NCBI GenBank assembly: GCA_905182985.1
Contig: CAJJDN010000149.1
Coordinates: 5,099 to 69,098 of the forward strand
Reading direction: 5' to 3'
Origin: Paramecium sonneborni
Taxonomy: Eukaryota; Ciliophora; Oligohymenophorea; Peniculida; Parameciidae
Length of the DNA stretch: 64,000 nucleotides
A model generated the notes under the pieces. It saw nothing but the letters and a program-made list of their open reading frames with translations, made no database searches and had not been told where the DNA came from. Of this stretch, positions 49,301-61,942 are shown piece after piece. Positions within the stretch are counted from its first letter, which is position 1, and the number at the start of each line of letters is the position of its first letter. A program made the position numbers and the translations under genes.

Positions 49301-51245
49301 TTATAAATTACACTTTTAAGTTCAAAATTACCATCAAGAACACTATCTAAATTCATTGATATTCTTTGGATATTATAATATTATTCTGGATGAAAGTCTT
49401 TTATTTATTTAATGTCTAATTAACTTATTTTTTGAATCATTTATTATTGATAAAGAGCAGCTATCGAATAATAGAATGAAAAACTGTTTGGCAATAGAAA
49501 TGTTAAATGCATTAAACTTTCAAAGATTAATTCCATTATATCTATATAATGTTTTATATTCTCTATTTAGGAAATTATTATATACATTATCTATTAATTT
49601 AATAATTATATGTTTACAATTAAAAATGCTATTTATATACACACAAGTGATAGTAATAAATTTTAAGGATAATTTGAAACTTAAGGTTTAATTTAAAAAT
49701 GCTTATAACATCGACATTTCAAACCTACCTTAATAACAACTCCAATTACCCATGGAGTATTCAAAAGCTTTTCTTATGCAAATATAAAATTATCATCTGA
49801 TACTATATATGATTATGGATCTTTTTTTAACTAAAAATATCCCTACATACTATTTGAACTCTCAATTATTTATATAGTTCCTGTGAATGACTTTTTGAAT
49901 AACACTAAATTATGTGAATCAACTAATAATTATTAGTATTATTTACATTTATTTAATATTAATGGTTTTCTAATAGTTTTATCTGAAAAACCACATAATT
50001 AATTTTATACTGTGTAAATTTCATCATTACAATATAATACTAATATATCACATGCAGCTATTTAATTCCTTTCTACTATTATTACATCTCCAATTTAAAT
50101 TTCAGAAGAGTTTATTGATTTAATAAGATCCATCTTATCAGTATTTTTTATGCCTCTATTATTTTCTAATGGCTTTTTCATTTTTTAATTGTTGTTATCA
50201 AACATACTAGGCATTTATTCCATAAAGCCTTTAATTGCTGGATCCTATACTAATTTAATTTTCTATTAATTCTTAATTTGCATATCTTATAAAATCAGTG
50301 GACTCATTACAGAAAACCTTGAGCCTATTCTTTCTAATCGATCTAAATGTTAATTAGATGGACTTTTAACTCTAAGCTAATTTAAAGATTATCGAGATAG
50401 TTAAGATTGTACTAAATTAATTAAACTACAATACATCCAGATGATCTGCTCCTTTGACTTTATTAGCGTTGCAAGTTTTCGTTATTTTTAAAAGAAATCT
50501 TTCTCTCTCTCTCTTTTACATCATCTATTCTATGTTTTGTTGTTGCCTTCTACTTGATTCTTTTTAATATTTCTTTATTGCTAATACATTCATCCCATTA
50601 TTTCAGTATTTTATTTTCTTGATTGTTTAATTTTTTATCTAGTCCATTTATTTTCAATTTATTATAAAGTTCTACACTTATATGAGCAAACAATTAAAAT
50701 GAAAAAACGAAATAAAGTTCATATTGTGGTGTATCTCTATGATATCATAATTCTCATTACATAGACCATATCGATGTCAACAATATCAAAGACAGAATAC
50801 TTAAACTGTAATAAAATATGTTATTCTTAACTACTCTTAAAGGGGCTAATATCAAAATTGCTATTATTGAATGGCTTCTATTTATTCTGTTACAGTAAAT
50901 CGAATAACCATCAAGTTTTATTACTTCGCCATTCTTGAAATGGAGCTATAAATTCTAAATTAATAAATGCACTTGATATGTATGCTTTTTGAATTCATCA
51001 TAATAATGCAGGAAGTTCTTCATCTTGATTATTAAATAATATTTTCCTATCAAATTTTTATCATTTTAGAAATAAGATGTTTGAATAAAAACTCGCAATA
51101 TAAAATCTCAAGCCACAATTTACTACTTTAAATTGTGAAAACAAAACCTAATCATTTCCTTAATTCATTTTTATATAATATTTATTTTTGAATTTCCCTC
51201 CTCTCATAAATTAAGTACTTATACTTTTACGATTGTTTTACTCAT
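43320..51245 (-). CDS. giant guanylyl cyclase with N-terminal P4-ATPase-like half
   Basis: A nearly 8-kb gene. Near 50950-50700 the N-terminus shows a P4-ATPase-like start (NRINRSHSII and two helices). The A-domain reads EIQIGDVIIVERNQIAACDI and LLNTPWVIGVVIKVG (about 50100-49720). At 49320-49365, where P-type ATPases have DKTGTLT, the sequence is NLDSVLDGNFELKS, so the phosphorylated Asp is absent. After more helices a first cyclase domain (45815-45230: VAIVFCDICNFD, KIETVGKTYMAS, GDTVNTTSRVC) and a second (43960-43480: TILFADIAGFTEYSS, YTIGDCYVAIG, GIHTGCVFGGVMGTD) follow. This is the guanylyl cyclase architecture known from Paramecium, Tetrahymena and Plasmodium. It makes cGMP at membranes. 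Not all exon joints were solved. Confidence 0.85.
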
Positions 51246-52250
51246 GGCCTGATTAATGGGTGGCTGAAACTTAAAATTAATTGTTTTTATCTCAAAATTT
51301 TATTGTTATAGGGTCAAACTAAATTTAAAAATAATCAGAAACTCCAGTAAGATACCATTATTTATTATAAAGATATTTTATTTGTTCTTTTACAATAATA
51401 CAAAAAAAAATTAATATAAATTCTGAAAAATTTATATTAATTCAAAAATAAATTAAAATAGAATTAATAAAATAAATACTTATATTGTCCATTAAAGAAT
51501 ACAAATAGAATCGTTGTACTAATTCTTGATTTCCATTAAAATTAACAATTATTTGAATTATGATTTGAGCTATAGTATAAATTATAAATTTATATCGTAT
51601 TATTTAATAATCATAAATGTAAATAATTGTGTGATTTAGGAAAATGTTCTAGAAAACTTATTTTATGGAAGAAAAAAAATGATCAAACAAAAAAAAAATT
51701 GTGTTAATTTTATTTTAACTTCTATAAAAATGTTTTATTTAATAAAAAAATATAACATATGAATTAAAAGTAATAGTTTACCTATTTATTTGAAATAGAA
51801 TGGAATATTTTTAGAAATAATATTTAATAAGTAGATAATATATAAAATACATTAGGTGATGAGATGAATGTAAAAATAAAATTAGTATGTTCAAGATCGC
51901 AAAGGATTGAAAATAATATTATAGTAGAAATAAAAAATTGGAATAAAATAAAAATAATTTATTTTTAAGTAGAAAGGATAAAAAAAATTAATTATAATTT
52001 TGGAAATTTTATTCTCAATTTTCTATGAATAAAATGTTTTTATTGAATAGTTAAATTGATAAAATTAGTTAGAATAGTTTTATATAAATGAAGATATAAT
52101 TGTAAAGTTGAAGAGAAGAGGATGAATAAATAAAATGAATATGGAGAGTGTGTGATTGTTATAATTGAAATAATGTAATAGGAATGAGAAATTATAAGAA
52201 TAGTATAAATAAAGATAAGAGGTATAAAAAATTATAATAAATTATAATTA
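51246..52250. other. 1-kb very AT-rich gap
   Basis: I see no gene. The sequence is poly-A/T-rich with few C residues and no protein-like frame. It is the longest empty stretch inside the gene-rich part and lies between the 5' ends of the guanylyl cyclase and the CaMKK-like kinase, so it probably holds two promoters. Confidence 0.45.
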
Positions 52251-54101
52251 ATGAACAGCAATAAATTGAATCTCTTGGATATTTTAAGAAAGAAAAGATT
52301 AGAATAATAAATTGAGTAAGTTCCAAGAACTCCTTCAATAATGAAATAAAAATCAAGTGAGGAAATTCGAAAATATTTACTTAAGAATCCAAAGACAAAT
52401 TTGATAAGTTTGTTTAAAAAGAAGAGAGAGGAAGATAATACACCATGTACTCGTTAAAAACTATTGAAATATTATGATAGTTAAGGTAGAAGTTCAATAT
52501 TATCACCAATATGTGCAACTAATCATGTTCCATAAAAGAGTGTATCAGATGAGAGTACAAATGCTTTATAAGTATAATATTAATAAAAAAAGAATAGATA
52601 ACAATACCAAAGAGAATGTCCTTAGTATCTCCAAGATTATAGCATTTAAATTCATAAACATCAATACTAGAATCACCTAATGAGATAGAGAGTTTTTTAG
52701 TAGGAGGATCAAATGTATCTAAATTAGATTTAGATGAACATTTTTTAAGGATTGAAAATGTAGATAATCCAAGAATAATGAGATCATAATCATAATGTTA
52801 AGATGAAGCATAATAAACAATGATACCAAATACTTTAAGTGTTCCAATAAGTAAAGGACCAAGAAGATTATAATCATTTTCAGTAGGGGATCCATTGAGA
52901 AATGTAATAAATGCAGCAGAATAAAGAAGATCAATTAGATTAATGAGAGGATTAAGTGGTATTCATTAACCAAAAGAAACTTAAATATTAGAGAGATCTA
53001 GAGATGAAACAGGAAGAAAGAAAATGAATAATTTTGTAATATTACATGAGTTAGGTAGAGGAGCTTTTGGAAAAGTACGTTTAGTTTATAATGAAATTGA
53101 TTAATAATATTATGCAATGAAGATAGCAGATAAAAATAAATTAAAAAGAAAATTATTAACAAAAGAAACATCTGCATATTCATTATTAGAATAAGAAGTG
53201 GCAATATTAAAAAAAGTAGATCATTAGAATGTTGTAAGATTATTTGAAGTTATTGATGATCCAGAAGAAAGAAAGTTATACATAATAATGGAATATGTTA
53301 AAAAAGGATCGATCAATTCAAAATAGTATTGGAAATCAGAAGGTGTAAATATTGATTGGGATGAGGGAGAAAAACCACCAAAAATTAATTGTGAAAGGAT
53401 TAGAAAATATCTTAGACATTTTCTTCTTGGATTAGATTATTGTATAAATAAACAATTATCTATTAAGTACACAACTTTGCAAGAATTGTACATAGAGATA
53501 TTAAACCAGATAATTTATTAATTGATGAATTTGATAATTTAAAAATTGCTGATTTTGGTGTTGCATAAATGTATGATAGTTCATCAGCAGATTTGATATA
53601 AGGTGATGTAGGAACTAAAGCATTTTTACCTCCTGAAGCATTTAAGACTTCTTAAGTCAAAGGTAAACCAGCAGATATATGGGCTACTGGCATTACATTT
53701 TTTATACTTACTTAAGGATAACATCCATTCCCTGCTAAAAATGTATAATAACTTAAAGAAGCTGTTTCTAATCATGAAATTAAATTCGCTGAAAATACTG
53801 ATATTGATCTTATTGATTTTTTAAATTGTTGTCTTAAAAAAGATGCCAGGTAACGTTATACACTTGAATAACTTATGGTATTATTTATTGCTATTTATTT
53901 TAATAGGATCATCCATTTATTACTCTTAATGCATAAGAACCATTAATTGAATAAGAATTCTCAGATGAAAATTTCTTTATCTCAGAAAATGAAATTAGTC
54001 ATGCACTCTCCAAAGTTACTTTTAGAGCTACTGTGAGAGTCTTTGCAAAACTTAAATAAAAACTTAACTAGTCTAGACAAAGGATTAAATAATAGCAATG
54101 A
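52251..54101 (+). CDS. CaMKK/LKB1-type Ser/Thr protein kinase
   Basis: Introns 52572-52597, 53442-53467 and 53878-53906 (26, 26, 29 nt) give exactly 590 codons. The N-terminal 240 residues are Ser-rich and basic. The kinase domain starts at [17 protein letters not shown]; then AMKIADKNK (Lys), [38 protein letters not shown] and [11 protein letters not shown], with the insert between strands typical of CaMKK and of the LKB1/SAK group. The last part ([14 protein letters not shown]) closes the domain, followed by a basic Gln-rich tail. In animals CaMKK phosphorylates CaMK and AMPK. No calmodulin site is obvious. Confidence 0.9.
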
Positions 54102-54216
54102 ACAGATACATACTCATTTTATTATTATTTATATATCTAACATATCGTAATTAGCTATATATATTCAATTCTTAAAAATCAGTTTAATTATTTTATTATA
54201 TTTTATATATTAATTT

Positions 54217-55870
54217 ATGTCATATTAGCAACAACGCGTTTAAAGTATTCAAGAATATAAGTATACTTCTGAAACAAAAACAGTACGTTCTAATACACCA
54301 TAAACTCGTGAAACAAGATATTAAATACATGAAACATCTATTGATAATATAAGATCTACTCCAGAGAGCAGATAATCTAAGGTTACTCCATAAATCTGTC
54401 AATTTTTAATGGCTTGTGAAATTGAAAGATTAGGATCTGAAAATGAAAAATTACGTTTTAGAATTAAAGAAATATAGGATAATACATAAGATAGACATCA
54501 TTTGGAATAATAAATTATAGATCTAACTAATAAATTAAATGAAACTATCAACATTGTGGAAACATATAAATTTGAGAAATCGGAACTTTACATATAAATC
54601 ACAACCTTATAAGAGGAAATACAATAATAAAAAGATCTTTAAAATAATTATTATGAAAGTAGAGTAGTTAATCTATCCAATCAAATAGATGATCTCACTT
54701 TATAATTAAGAGAATTTGAAACTCTTAAATTAGATGAAATGCAAGTTCTTAGAAATTAATTAGAATCTGAAATGAAAACAGAAATTGTACTATTTAATTA
54801 TATTACATTAGGAAAAAGCAATCTAAGTTTAGGAACTTAATTCATAATATTAAAGAGAATTTTTAGAGGGAGAATTAAAAAAAATAAAAGAATTGTGTAA
54901 TTAAAAATAAAGAGAAAATGATGAATTAAAGAATGTTATACTCTAAAAAGAAATTAATAAACAAAGAGAATTAGAAAATTAATTATAATCATATAAAAAT
55001 GAGACAGAAAGAGTTAATCGATTATTAATTTAAAAATCAGAAGAAACTGAAAGTTGGAAATAAAAGTATCTTAAATTATAATTGGTAAATGATGATTACA
55101 AAAGAATTTAACAAGAAAATTATTAATTAAATGATACAATTATTGGTTTAGAAAATTAATTAAAATAAAAATAAGAATAATTAAATTAATACAAATAATA
55201 ATTAGAAAATGCAAATAATTGTAATTTAATTTAGTATTATATAAATAGAATTTTTAAGTGAGAAAAGCAAAGTGAATTAAGTCTTAACAGAATTATAAGA
55301 TATTTAAAAAAAGAAATCTGATTTAGAAGGAAGAAATAAAAGTCTTTTAGCTGAAATTGATAAATTGAATCAATTAATAAAATAAAAAGAATAGATCACA
55401 ATTACTTAAACAACAAAGTATTATTTATTAATAATATTAATTAGAATTGAAGAATTCTAAAGTACTGTTATATAATATAGAAATACAATAGAGGACAAAT
55501 CTTAGGAAATTGAAAATTTAAGAAAATTATTAACTAAATTACAATAATAAATAATTTAATTAGAAGATTAAGTAGAATAACTAAAAAAATTTTAAGAGAA
55601 TGTAAAATAATATTTTTAATTATTTAGTGTAGAGTATTATCTGCAGAAATTGATAGATTGAATGATGAAATTAATGTTTAAGATCAAGAGTTAAGATAAT
55701 GGAGAATGTAATATGCAGATGAAGGCTCAATAATAAAAAAATTATAGGATTAATTAACAATAATAGTTGTTTTAGCTAGTGAAATTGAAAGTTTACGTTT
55801 AAGATTGCATGATAAAGAAATTGAGGTAGAAGAAGTAAGAAGATCTAGTTTAGCACCTTATAAAATATGA
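54217..55870 (+). CDS. long coiled-coil protein
   Basis: Introns of 25, 28, 27 and 26 nt give exactly 516 codons. The N-terminus (residues 1-60) is Ser/Thr/Arg-rich and contains repeated TPE/TPQ sites (SNTPQTRETRYQIHETS). From about residue 70 (MACEIERLGSENEKLRFRIK) the protein is one long coiled coil; a very similar motif recurs near the end (LASEIESLRLRLHDKEIE). The first and last heptads repeat the 'x-EIExLxSENEKLRxR' pattern, as in basal-body or SAS6/rootletin-like proteins of ciliates. The family cannot be named. Confidence 0.82.
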
Positions 55871-55955
55871 GTTTATTATGGTTTATTAATTTTAGATATA
55901 ATTCAAAAATGAAATAAAAATAAGTTTTATTTTTGACTTATTATTTTATTTATCA

Positions 55956-56684
55956 ATGAAAGTTTTATAGGCACTTAAATCAACAAAGTTTCCATTTGCT
56001 TCTTTTACAAACAGAGATGTTAAATCAGATTTTTAATAACTTAAACCTCATTTTGAAACATTAGTGCCTGATCTTTATTTACAAAAGAGACTTAAATTGC
56101 CGACTGATAAAATTATGAGATAAAGAAGAATGATGAATTATCATATTGAATTTGATAAAGATGGTAATATGACAAGGTTCCATGAAGAATATCGTCTAGA
56201 TAATTATGATGAAACCAAATGTCTCTAATATGCAAATGTTTATGAAGAATTAACTAAAGAAATGAAACAAGATTAGATCTATAAAGATTTTCTTTATAAT
56301 ACTCTTCAAATTACTTGGTAATTAAAATAATACAAAAAAGCTTAAATCTCTGTTCATGCAGTTAGAACCGTAATCATATTTTATTTACTATAGATATCAT
56401 ATCCTGATCAACCTGCATAATCTACTCCAGAAGGACCAAATAGAGATGGAAATGATTTAGAAATTATTGGAGTAGTTAATAAAATTAACTGTCAAGGTGC
56501 AGATAGTCAAATATACAGTCCTGATAAATCTAAATTGTTATTTGAAATGAGTCTCGAACCTGGAGAAGGATACATTATAGATGATAAATCACTCTGGAAT
56601 TATGCCACTTCTCATAAACCAGTCGATTAAAGTAATGTAGGAGTTAGAGATATATTGGGGTTTGTACTTAAAATTGATGAATGA
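55956..56684 (+). CDS. 2-oxoglutarate/Fe dioxygenase-like protein with altered iron ligands
   Basis: One 24-nt intron (56370-56393) gives 235 codons. The C-terminal half follows the 2OG-Fe dioxygenase (PF10014-type) pattern: STPEGPNRDGNDLEIIGVVN, then EMSLEPGEGYIIDDKSLWNY and GVRDILGFVLKI. In that family the motif reads HRDG, where His and Asp bind iron, and a distal His follows the DD motif. Here the first position is Asn (NRDG) and the distal position also reads Asn (LWNY), so two of three ligands seem lost. It is either a pseudo-enzyme or it uses other residues. The N-terminal half is unlike anything I recognise. Confidence 0.75.
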
Positions 56685-56785
56685 TAATACATATCCACAA
56701 TTATATATAATATAATAAACCAATTTATATTAATTTTAATCTCCTTATATATATGTTTATTTATTCAACCATCATTATTTTATAA

Positions 56786-57202
56786 TCAATTAAATTAATC
56801 AAGTTAAATTTCATATATCTTTGGTTCCTTACACATTATTGATTGTATTCCTGGTTCCATATCAAATTATGCTATCTTTATTGTTATCGTGCTAACATTA
56901 GAATATTATTTTCGATTTTAAATCGATTTAGTTCTAGTTTGAGAATTGAATGATAATGATTTTTTTTCTATTTTTGCTGTTTTATTTTTTCCAATAAGTT
57001 CTTTTGGCTTTTTTGATGGTGTAGTATATACTTGAGTTTAATTTTTGTAGTTTTAAAGAATTTTGTAAATTGTGGATTTTTTCTCATTTTCTATTTTATT
57101 TTAAATTTTTTATCTAATTGTTTGGAAGGAACTCTTTTATCTAGGAAGATTTTATATAAGGTATGATTATGTTGTAGGTATTCTATTCAATATGCTTGCC
57201 AT
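56786..57202 (-). CDS. small basic hypothetical protein
   Basis: One frame of 139 codons, no introns, from ATG 57202 to TGA at 56786-56788. Rich in Lys, Gln, Ser, Thr (SYLIQNLPRQKSSFQTIRQK, then KSLSFNSQTRTKSIQNRKQ). No domain. Composition is that of a disordered basic protein. Coding support comes from the steady protein-like composition and the good start; function unknown. Confidence 0.6.
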
Positions 57203-57300
57203 TAGAATATATTTTAATTATTATGTATTTAAATTTAAAGACAAGATCAAACTTTAATTTATGATGATGATTTAAAATTTATCAATCAATTAAGATTCTA

Positions 57301-57504
57301 ATGTATTTAAATTTTATTTATATATAAGAATATAATAATAATCATTTAATCAAAAGTAAAAATGCATTATTTTTAATTTAAAAAGTTCTTAATGAAGGTG
57401 CTCCTTTTAGAGGATTATCAGATTAAATTATAAAATCTTTAAGATTTAGGAGATACAATGATAAATTCTTTGATAATTTATTATAAATGATAATAATTAA
57501 ATGA
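57301..57504 (+). CDS. short hypothetical ORF
   Basis: A 67-residue frame with protein-like content (KSKNALFLIQKVLNEGAPF, then LSDQIIKSLRFRRYNDKFF). No family recognised. It ends close to the 3' end of the convergent GTPase-like gene. It could be a gene fragment. Confidence 0.35.
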
Positions 57505-57518
57505 AAATATTTTTAATA

Positions 57519-58448
57519 TCATTCTTGACTTGAAGTTGAATGACTATTTTAAAATTACTCTAGATCGATTTCATCCAATTTGCTTGAATTATATACATCT
57601 TCATTATTTTATTAATTCTGATCAGAAACTTTGTTTGTTAATTCAATTTTTTTGTTTTATTATTAGCAATTTTCATTTTATTATTGCTTGATTTAAGATT
57701 AATTTTTTTCATCTCTTTTATTAAACATTTCACCAAATTTTTGATACAATTCTTAAAATTCAGCTTCATTTTAAGGCTCAAAAATTGTATCATCTAAACT
57801 GAATGCACCTGCTTCTATCAATAATTATTATTTAAGTTCCTGTTCATCAAAATCATTCTAAACAAATAAAATAGATTATTTAGAATTTAGTAAATATTTT
57901 AACGATTCTTTCAAATGAACTTTATCTTTTTCTTAGTTCTCACTTAATTGAAAATTAGAAACTATGATTGTTATCGATTCTTTGAATTTTTTGAAATACT
58001 TAAGCACATCTAATATTTTTTTTTTCATTAAATCTGTTCTTTCATAATTAACAACTAGGAAAAAATGATTAATATAATTTGGAACCATATATTGGACAAA
58101 TTTTTAAATTATTGATTCTCTTTTATCTACAGAACTTTCAAAATCTATTGATGGTGTATCAACTAAATCGATATCCTACCTTAATGGGCATTCTTAAAAA
58201 TCTTGAATAACTTAATCTTGTTTATTATTTTAGTTAAGAAAATTATGAAATTTTTGAAATATTTTAGTTTTTCCAACTCCTGTAGTACCAATAAGAAGAT
58301 ATTTTAAGGTTTTTGTGGATTGATTTTAAACAGTTTTCCTTTAATTATTATTTGCCTAATTAACATATTTACCGATAGCAAAACCTGCAAGACCTGCAAG
58401 AACTGCAATACTTGCATGAACTGCAATACCTGCAATATCTATTGACAT
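57519..58448 (-). CDS. membrane-anchored GTPase-like protein (AIG1/GIMAP-like P-loop)
   Basis: One frame of 310 codons without introns. The N-terminus is an alanine/glycine-rich hydrophobic stretch made of short imperfect repeats (GIAVHASIAVLAGLAGFAIG), likely a membrane anchor. Residues about 50-60 hold a P-loop (LLIGTTGVGKTK), then VDTPSIDF, a G3 motif as in AIG1/IRG/septin-type GTPases. The usual TKxD or NKxD G4 motif is not seen; the region reads IIVSNFQLSE. The C-terminus is Gln/Asn/Glu-rich. Probably a paraseptin/AIG1-like GTPase of intracellular membranes; the family is only suggested by motifs. Confidence 0.7.
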
Positions 58449-58651
58449 CTTTTGAATTTATTTATGATTAGAAATTTGAATAGTAAATGTACATCATAAA
58501 TGATAATAATTCTATTAAAGAAAATTTGATAAGTATAAAATATAAAAATTAGAATAACAAATATTTTAGAATAAAATTAGAGTAAATATTTGATATAAGA
58601 AATTTAGAGGATTGTTTGCATAAATATGAATAACAATAATTCAAGTGAAAA

Positions 58652-60317
58652 TCATTTTTTAGGTTTTCTAAGTTTAGCATCTTGTCTTTATTGCATTTCT
58701 AGATCATCTTTTTATTTTTATGCATCTAATACTTAATTACGTTTAAGTTATCTTAAATCTAAAATAAAAATTAATAATACCAGGTCTAAATGATGCATCA
58801 CTTAATAGAAATGGATTAGGTTTAAAGACTTTACATTCATATGGACGTATATAATTAACATCCCAATATCTGACTTCTGCAAATTCAATATATCCCATAT
58901 ATGATCCATATATTTTGCATACTTTTTTGCCTGTTTTTTTAATTTCTCCAGAAAGATAATCTGAAGCTTTCCATCTTACACTATCTAATTCAACACAAGC
59001 AGAAATATCATTTTTTTTATCAATGAAAGTAATTTTTCCTTTACATTCTACTTTCATAGGTCCCCAAAAACTACCACTATATTCTTCACCTGCAAAATTA
59101 TATTCAATAAGTTCTCCATCAGCAAATTATAAAAACCTTTTTCCTTTATTTTTTAAAGATAATGAATTAACTCCTGCTTTTGCTTCATAGTTATAATATC
59201 CATAAAATTTATAACTATTTTTAGGACCAATAGTAAGAAAATAACTAACAGGAGGATGATGAGAGATTTATTCTACATAAGCAGTAGTTCCATCTTAATA
59301 GAAACCAGAGATTGTTTCACCTAAGATAGGATTAAGTGGTTTAAGAAATGAACAATTCAAATAAAAATTGCCTAAGGTGGCACAAATAATTAATTTCATC
59401 TAAAAATAATATTTAATACTTTACTCTTTCAATAGGATCTGTTTCAAGAACTGCTCTATTTATGTATAATGGAAATAGACAACTTGACATTAATACTTTT
59501 TCAAGTGCTGATTTAGGTATCATAGCTTTAATAGGAAATGACACAGTTGTTAAATTTAAATTGCCAGATAAAATTTGTTTACCAATTTATTTAATCAACT
59601 CTTTACCTATTGCTCTTAATGTTCTTATTAATTTTTTATTCTTGCATACTTTACCACCATCTTTATGTGCTAAAGTTGATCTAGATTCTTCTTTTGATTA
59701 AAGAGGTTTAAAATTAGTGACAGCTTTGAAAATTAATTCTTCAGTATTATCTGTATTATAATCATGAATCTCTTTAGCCCATTTATATATTGCTGCATTC
59801 TTAGCTTCCTCCTCTGACATTTCTCGATCTTCTTCTTCTTCATCTTCCTCTTATATCACTTCAGGTTGATCTGCTATTTCTTCAAATTATGATTTATCGT
59901 TTTCATTATTCTTAACTTCTGCCTGAATTTACGGATAACTAACTATCACACTTAAATCTTCCTAAAAGTCTATTTTCATTTCCTCTTATTATTAAGACTC
60001 CTTTTTCATATTTTATTATTTCTCAAGAAGACTTATAACGAAAAGAGTAAAAGGAGTTTTACCAACCACAAATGATGGACATATTGATGCTGATACATTT
60101 TCATCTTGCACTTAGTATCCTACTGAATTTTTCTTAGGTCTTTCTTCTATTTCTAACCCTACCTCTTATTATTGATTGGTTCTACAGGATCTAATATTTA
60201 ATATAATAACTAAGCACTTTACCTATCTCCTTGTTAATTCTCAGGCTCTAACTGTTCTATTACTTCTAATTGTTTTTAGTTTTCCATCTTTTTCTTAGTT
60301 GATGAACAGCAAAACAT
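58652..60317 (-). CDS. oxysterol-binding-protein-related protein (ORP, short form)
   Basis: Introns of 32, 25 and 22 nt give exactly 529 codons. The start MFCCSSTKKK can carry palmitoyl groups. After an acidic region (EEDEEEEDREMSEEEAK) the ORD domain begins. The ORP fingerprint EQISHHPPVS is present, as is LKPLNPILGETISGFY; the C-terminal signature RPDLRQLKRNQ...QKQKDDLEMQQRQ closes the domain. No PH domain or FFAT motif is visible. ORPs carry sterols and phosphoinositides between membranes. The first intron (32 nt) is longer than most here. Confidence 0.93.
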
Positions 60318-60619
60318 TATTATATTATATATTTATATTTTTTTACATAATTGCTTAAAATCTAGCAAATTTCAGTTTAATGTGATTTGACTATTGGATA
60401 AATAAGATATCATTTAGATTTAATTAAAGAAAAAAAACATTAATTATAATCAGACTCTAAAATGAATAATATTTTTAATAATTAGACATGTTTGCTAAAA
60501 TCAAATGACCATTAAAATTGTTTCAGAATCACAAGAATACTTTAGAATCTTGTTTCTAAATTATTCTAATATATTCATCCTCAAAATATTAATCTTAAAT
60601 TCTTGTTTATAAACTTAAT
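60318..60619. other. short AT-rich gap between divergent genes
   Basis: No gene supported. It contains the 5' ends of the ORP gene and of the RING/LON gene. Confidence 0.4.
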
Positions 60620-61942
60620 ATGTAAAAAATTGAATTTAGTTGTACTATTTGTTTGAATCTTTTAAGCGATCCAACCTGCTTATCTTGTGGACATACTTTT
60701 TGTGAAAAGTGTATCAATCACCATTTGAAATTAAATCATTCTTGTCCTCTGTGTAGAAAACCCACTTTACCTGATTGGCCAATCAACGAAATGCTAAAAG
60801 AAGCACTCTTGATACTTTTTGAACAAGGATAAGAAGGTAATTCTTAAATACCTATCTAAATTTTAGTTCTCCAAACAGAATTCCCATAAATAATTTTATG
60901 TTTGGATTGTGGCCTTACTCCTATTAATCCTGTAGTATTACCTTGTTAACACCTCTTCTGTCTTTAATGTTTTCAAAATGACTTGATCTAGCAATATTGT
61001 CCAGTTTGTCTTCAACAATGTATGGTTACAGAACCTAATATCAATATTCTTTTCAATCAACTTTTGCAATGGTATTGTGAAACTGATGAAAAAGTTGTTC
61101 TCCAAAATTAGCATATACATTCTATGCCGATATTTCTATTTGATAAACAAATTTGCTATAAAAGAAATTACTCTCTGAGAATTGTAGAAGATAGATATAA
61201 ATAGCTTATTAAACTTGCATCACATGGATCTGGTAAATTTCCTGTTGTTCCTTTTACTGACAAGTTACCTGTCTATGCAGATATGGTAGAAATTGTTAGC
61301 ATTACAGATCAGATATAAATTATTGGACAAGATAGATTGATTATAGATGCAATTTATTGTTTTATAAATGATGAAAAAATACCATTCACTCCAAATACTT
61401 TTAAAGCTTTACCAAATCAATTATGGTTATGTAATTACACTGTTATCTAAGATAATATAGATAAATCAGCTATATGGAATAAAATTAAACAATTTATTCA
61501 ATACTCCTTCTCAGAATTAACTGAAGAAATGAAATCATTGTTCGAAAAACCATATCATTTAATGAGTATTTTTGGAAACAAATTTCACTAACTTAATTCT
61601 GGTCTTATTATGATACAATTATTGAAGATTAATAATCAGCAATTTTAAAAACTATATTATTCTAATGATGAATAATTCAGAAATTTATTCATCTGGAATT
61701 TCATTAATCAAATTTAATCTAAAATTATTAAAATTATTGGTCCTTAATCTAATAATGCTAAATTTAAACAACAAGCTATCGAATAGGAAATATAACCACC
61801 TAATTTACAATTTCATAACATTTATGAAGAAGATGATGAAGATACTATAGAAGATTTAAATTAATCATTCTCAAATATGACAATAACTCAACAAATTATT
61901 CTCAATCTTTTCCATCTTCATAAAGTTCCATTATTTTAGTGA
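60620..61942 (+). CDS. double-RING and LON-domain E3 ubiquitin ligase (LONRF-like)
   Basis: One uninterrupted frame of 441 codons. First RING at residues 6-50 (CTICLNLLSDPTCLSCGHTF, then CPLC), second RING at about 100-140 (CLDCGLTPINP, CQHLFC, CPVC). A LON substrate-binding-type domain follows from about residue 175 (MPIFLFDKQICYKRNYSLRI then VEDRYKQLIKL). The order RING-RING-LON is that of LONRF proteins, but the TPR repeats that lie between the RINGs in animals are missing. It acts as an E3 ligase, probably in the cytosol. An acidic tail (EEDDEDTIEDL) follows. The start ATG 60620 lies directly before the first RING. Confidence 0.9.
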
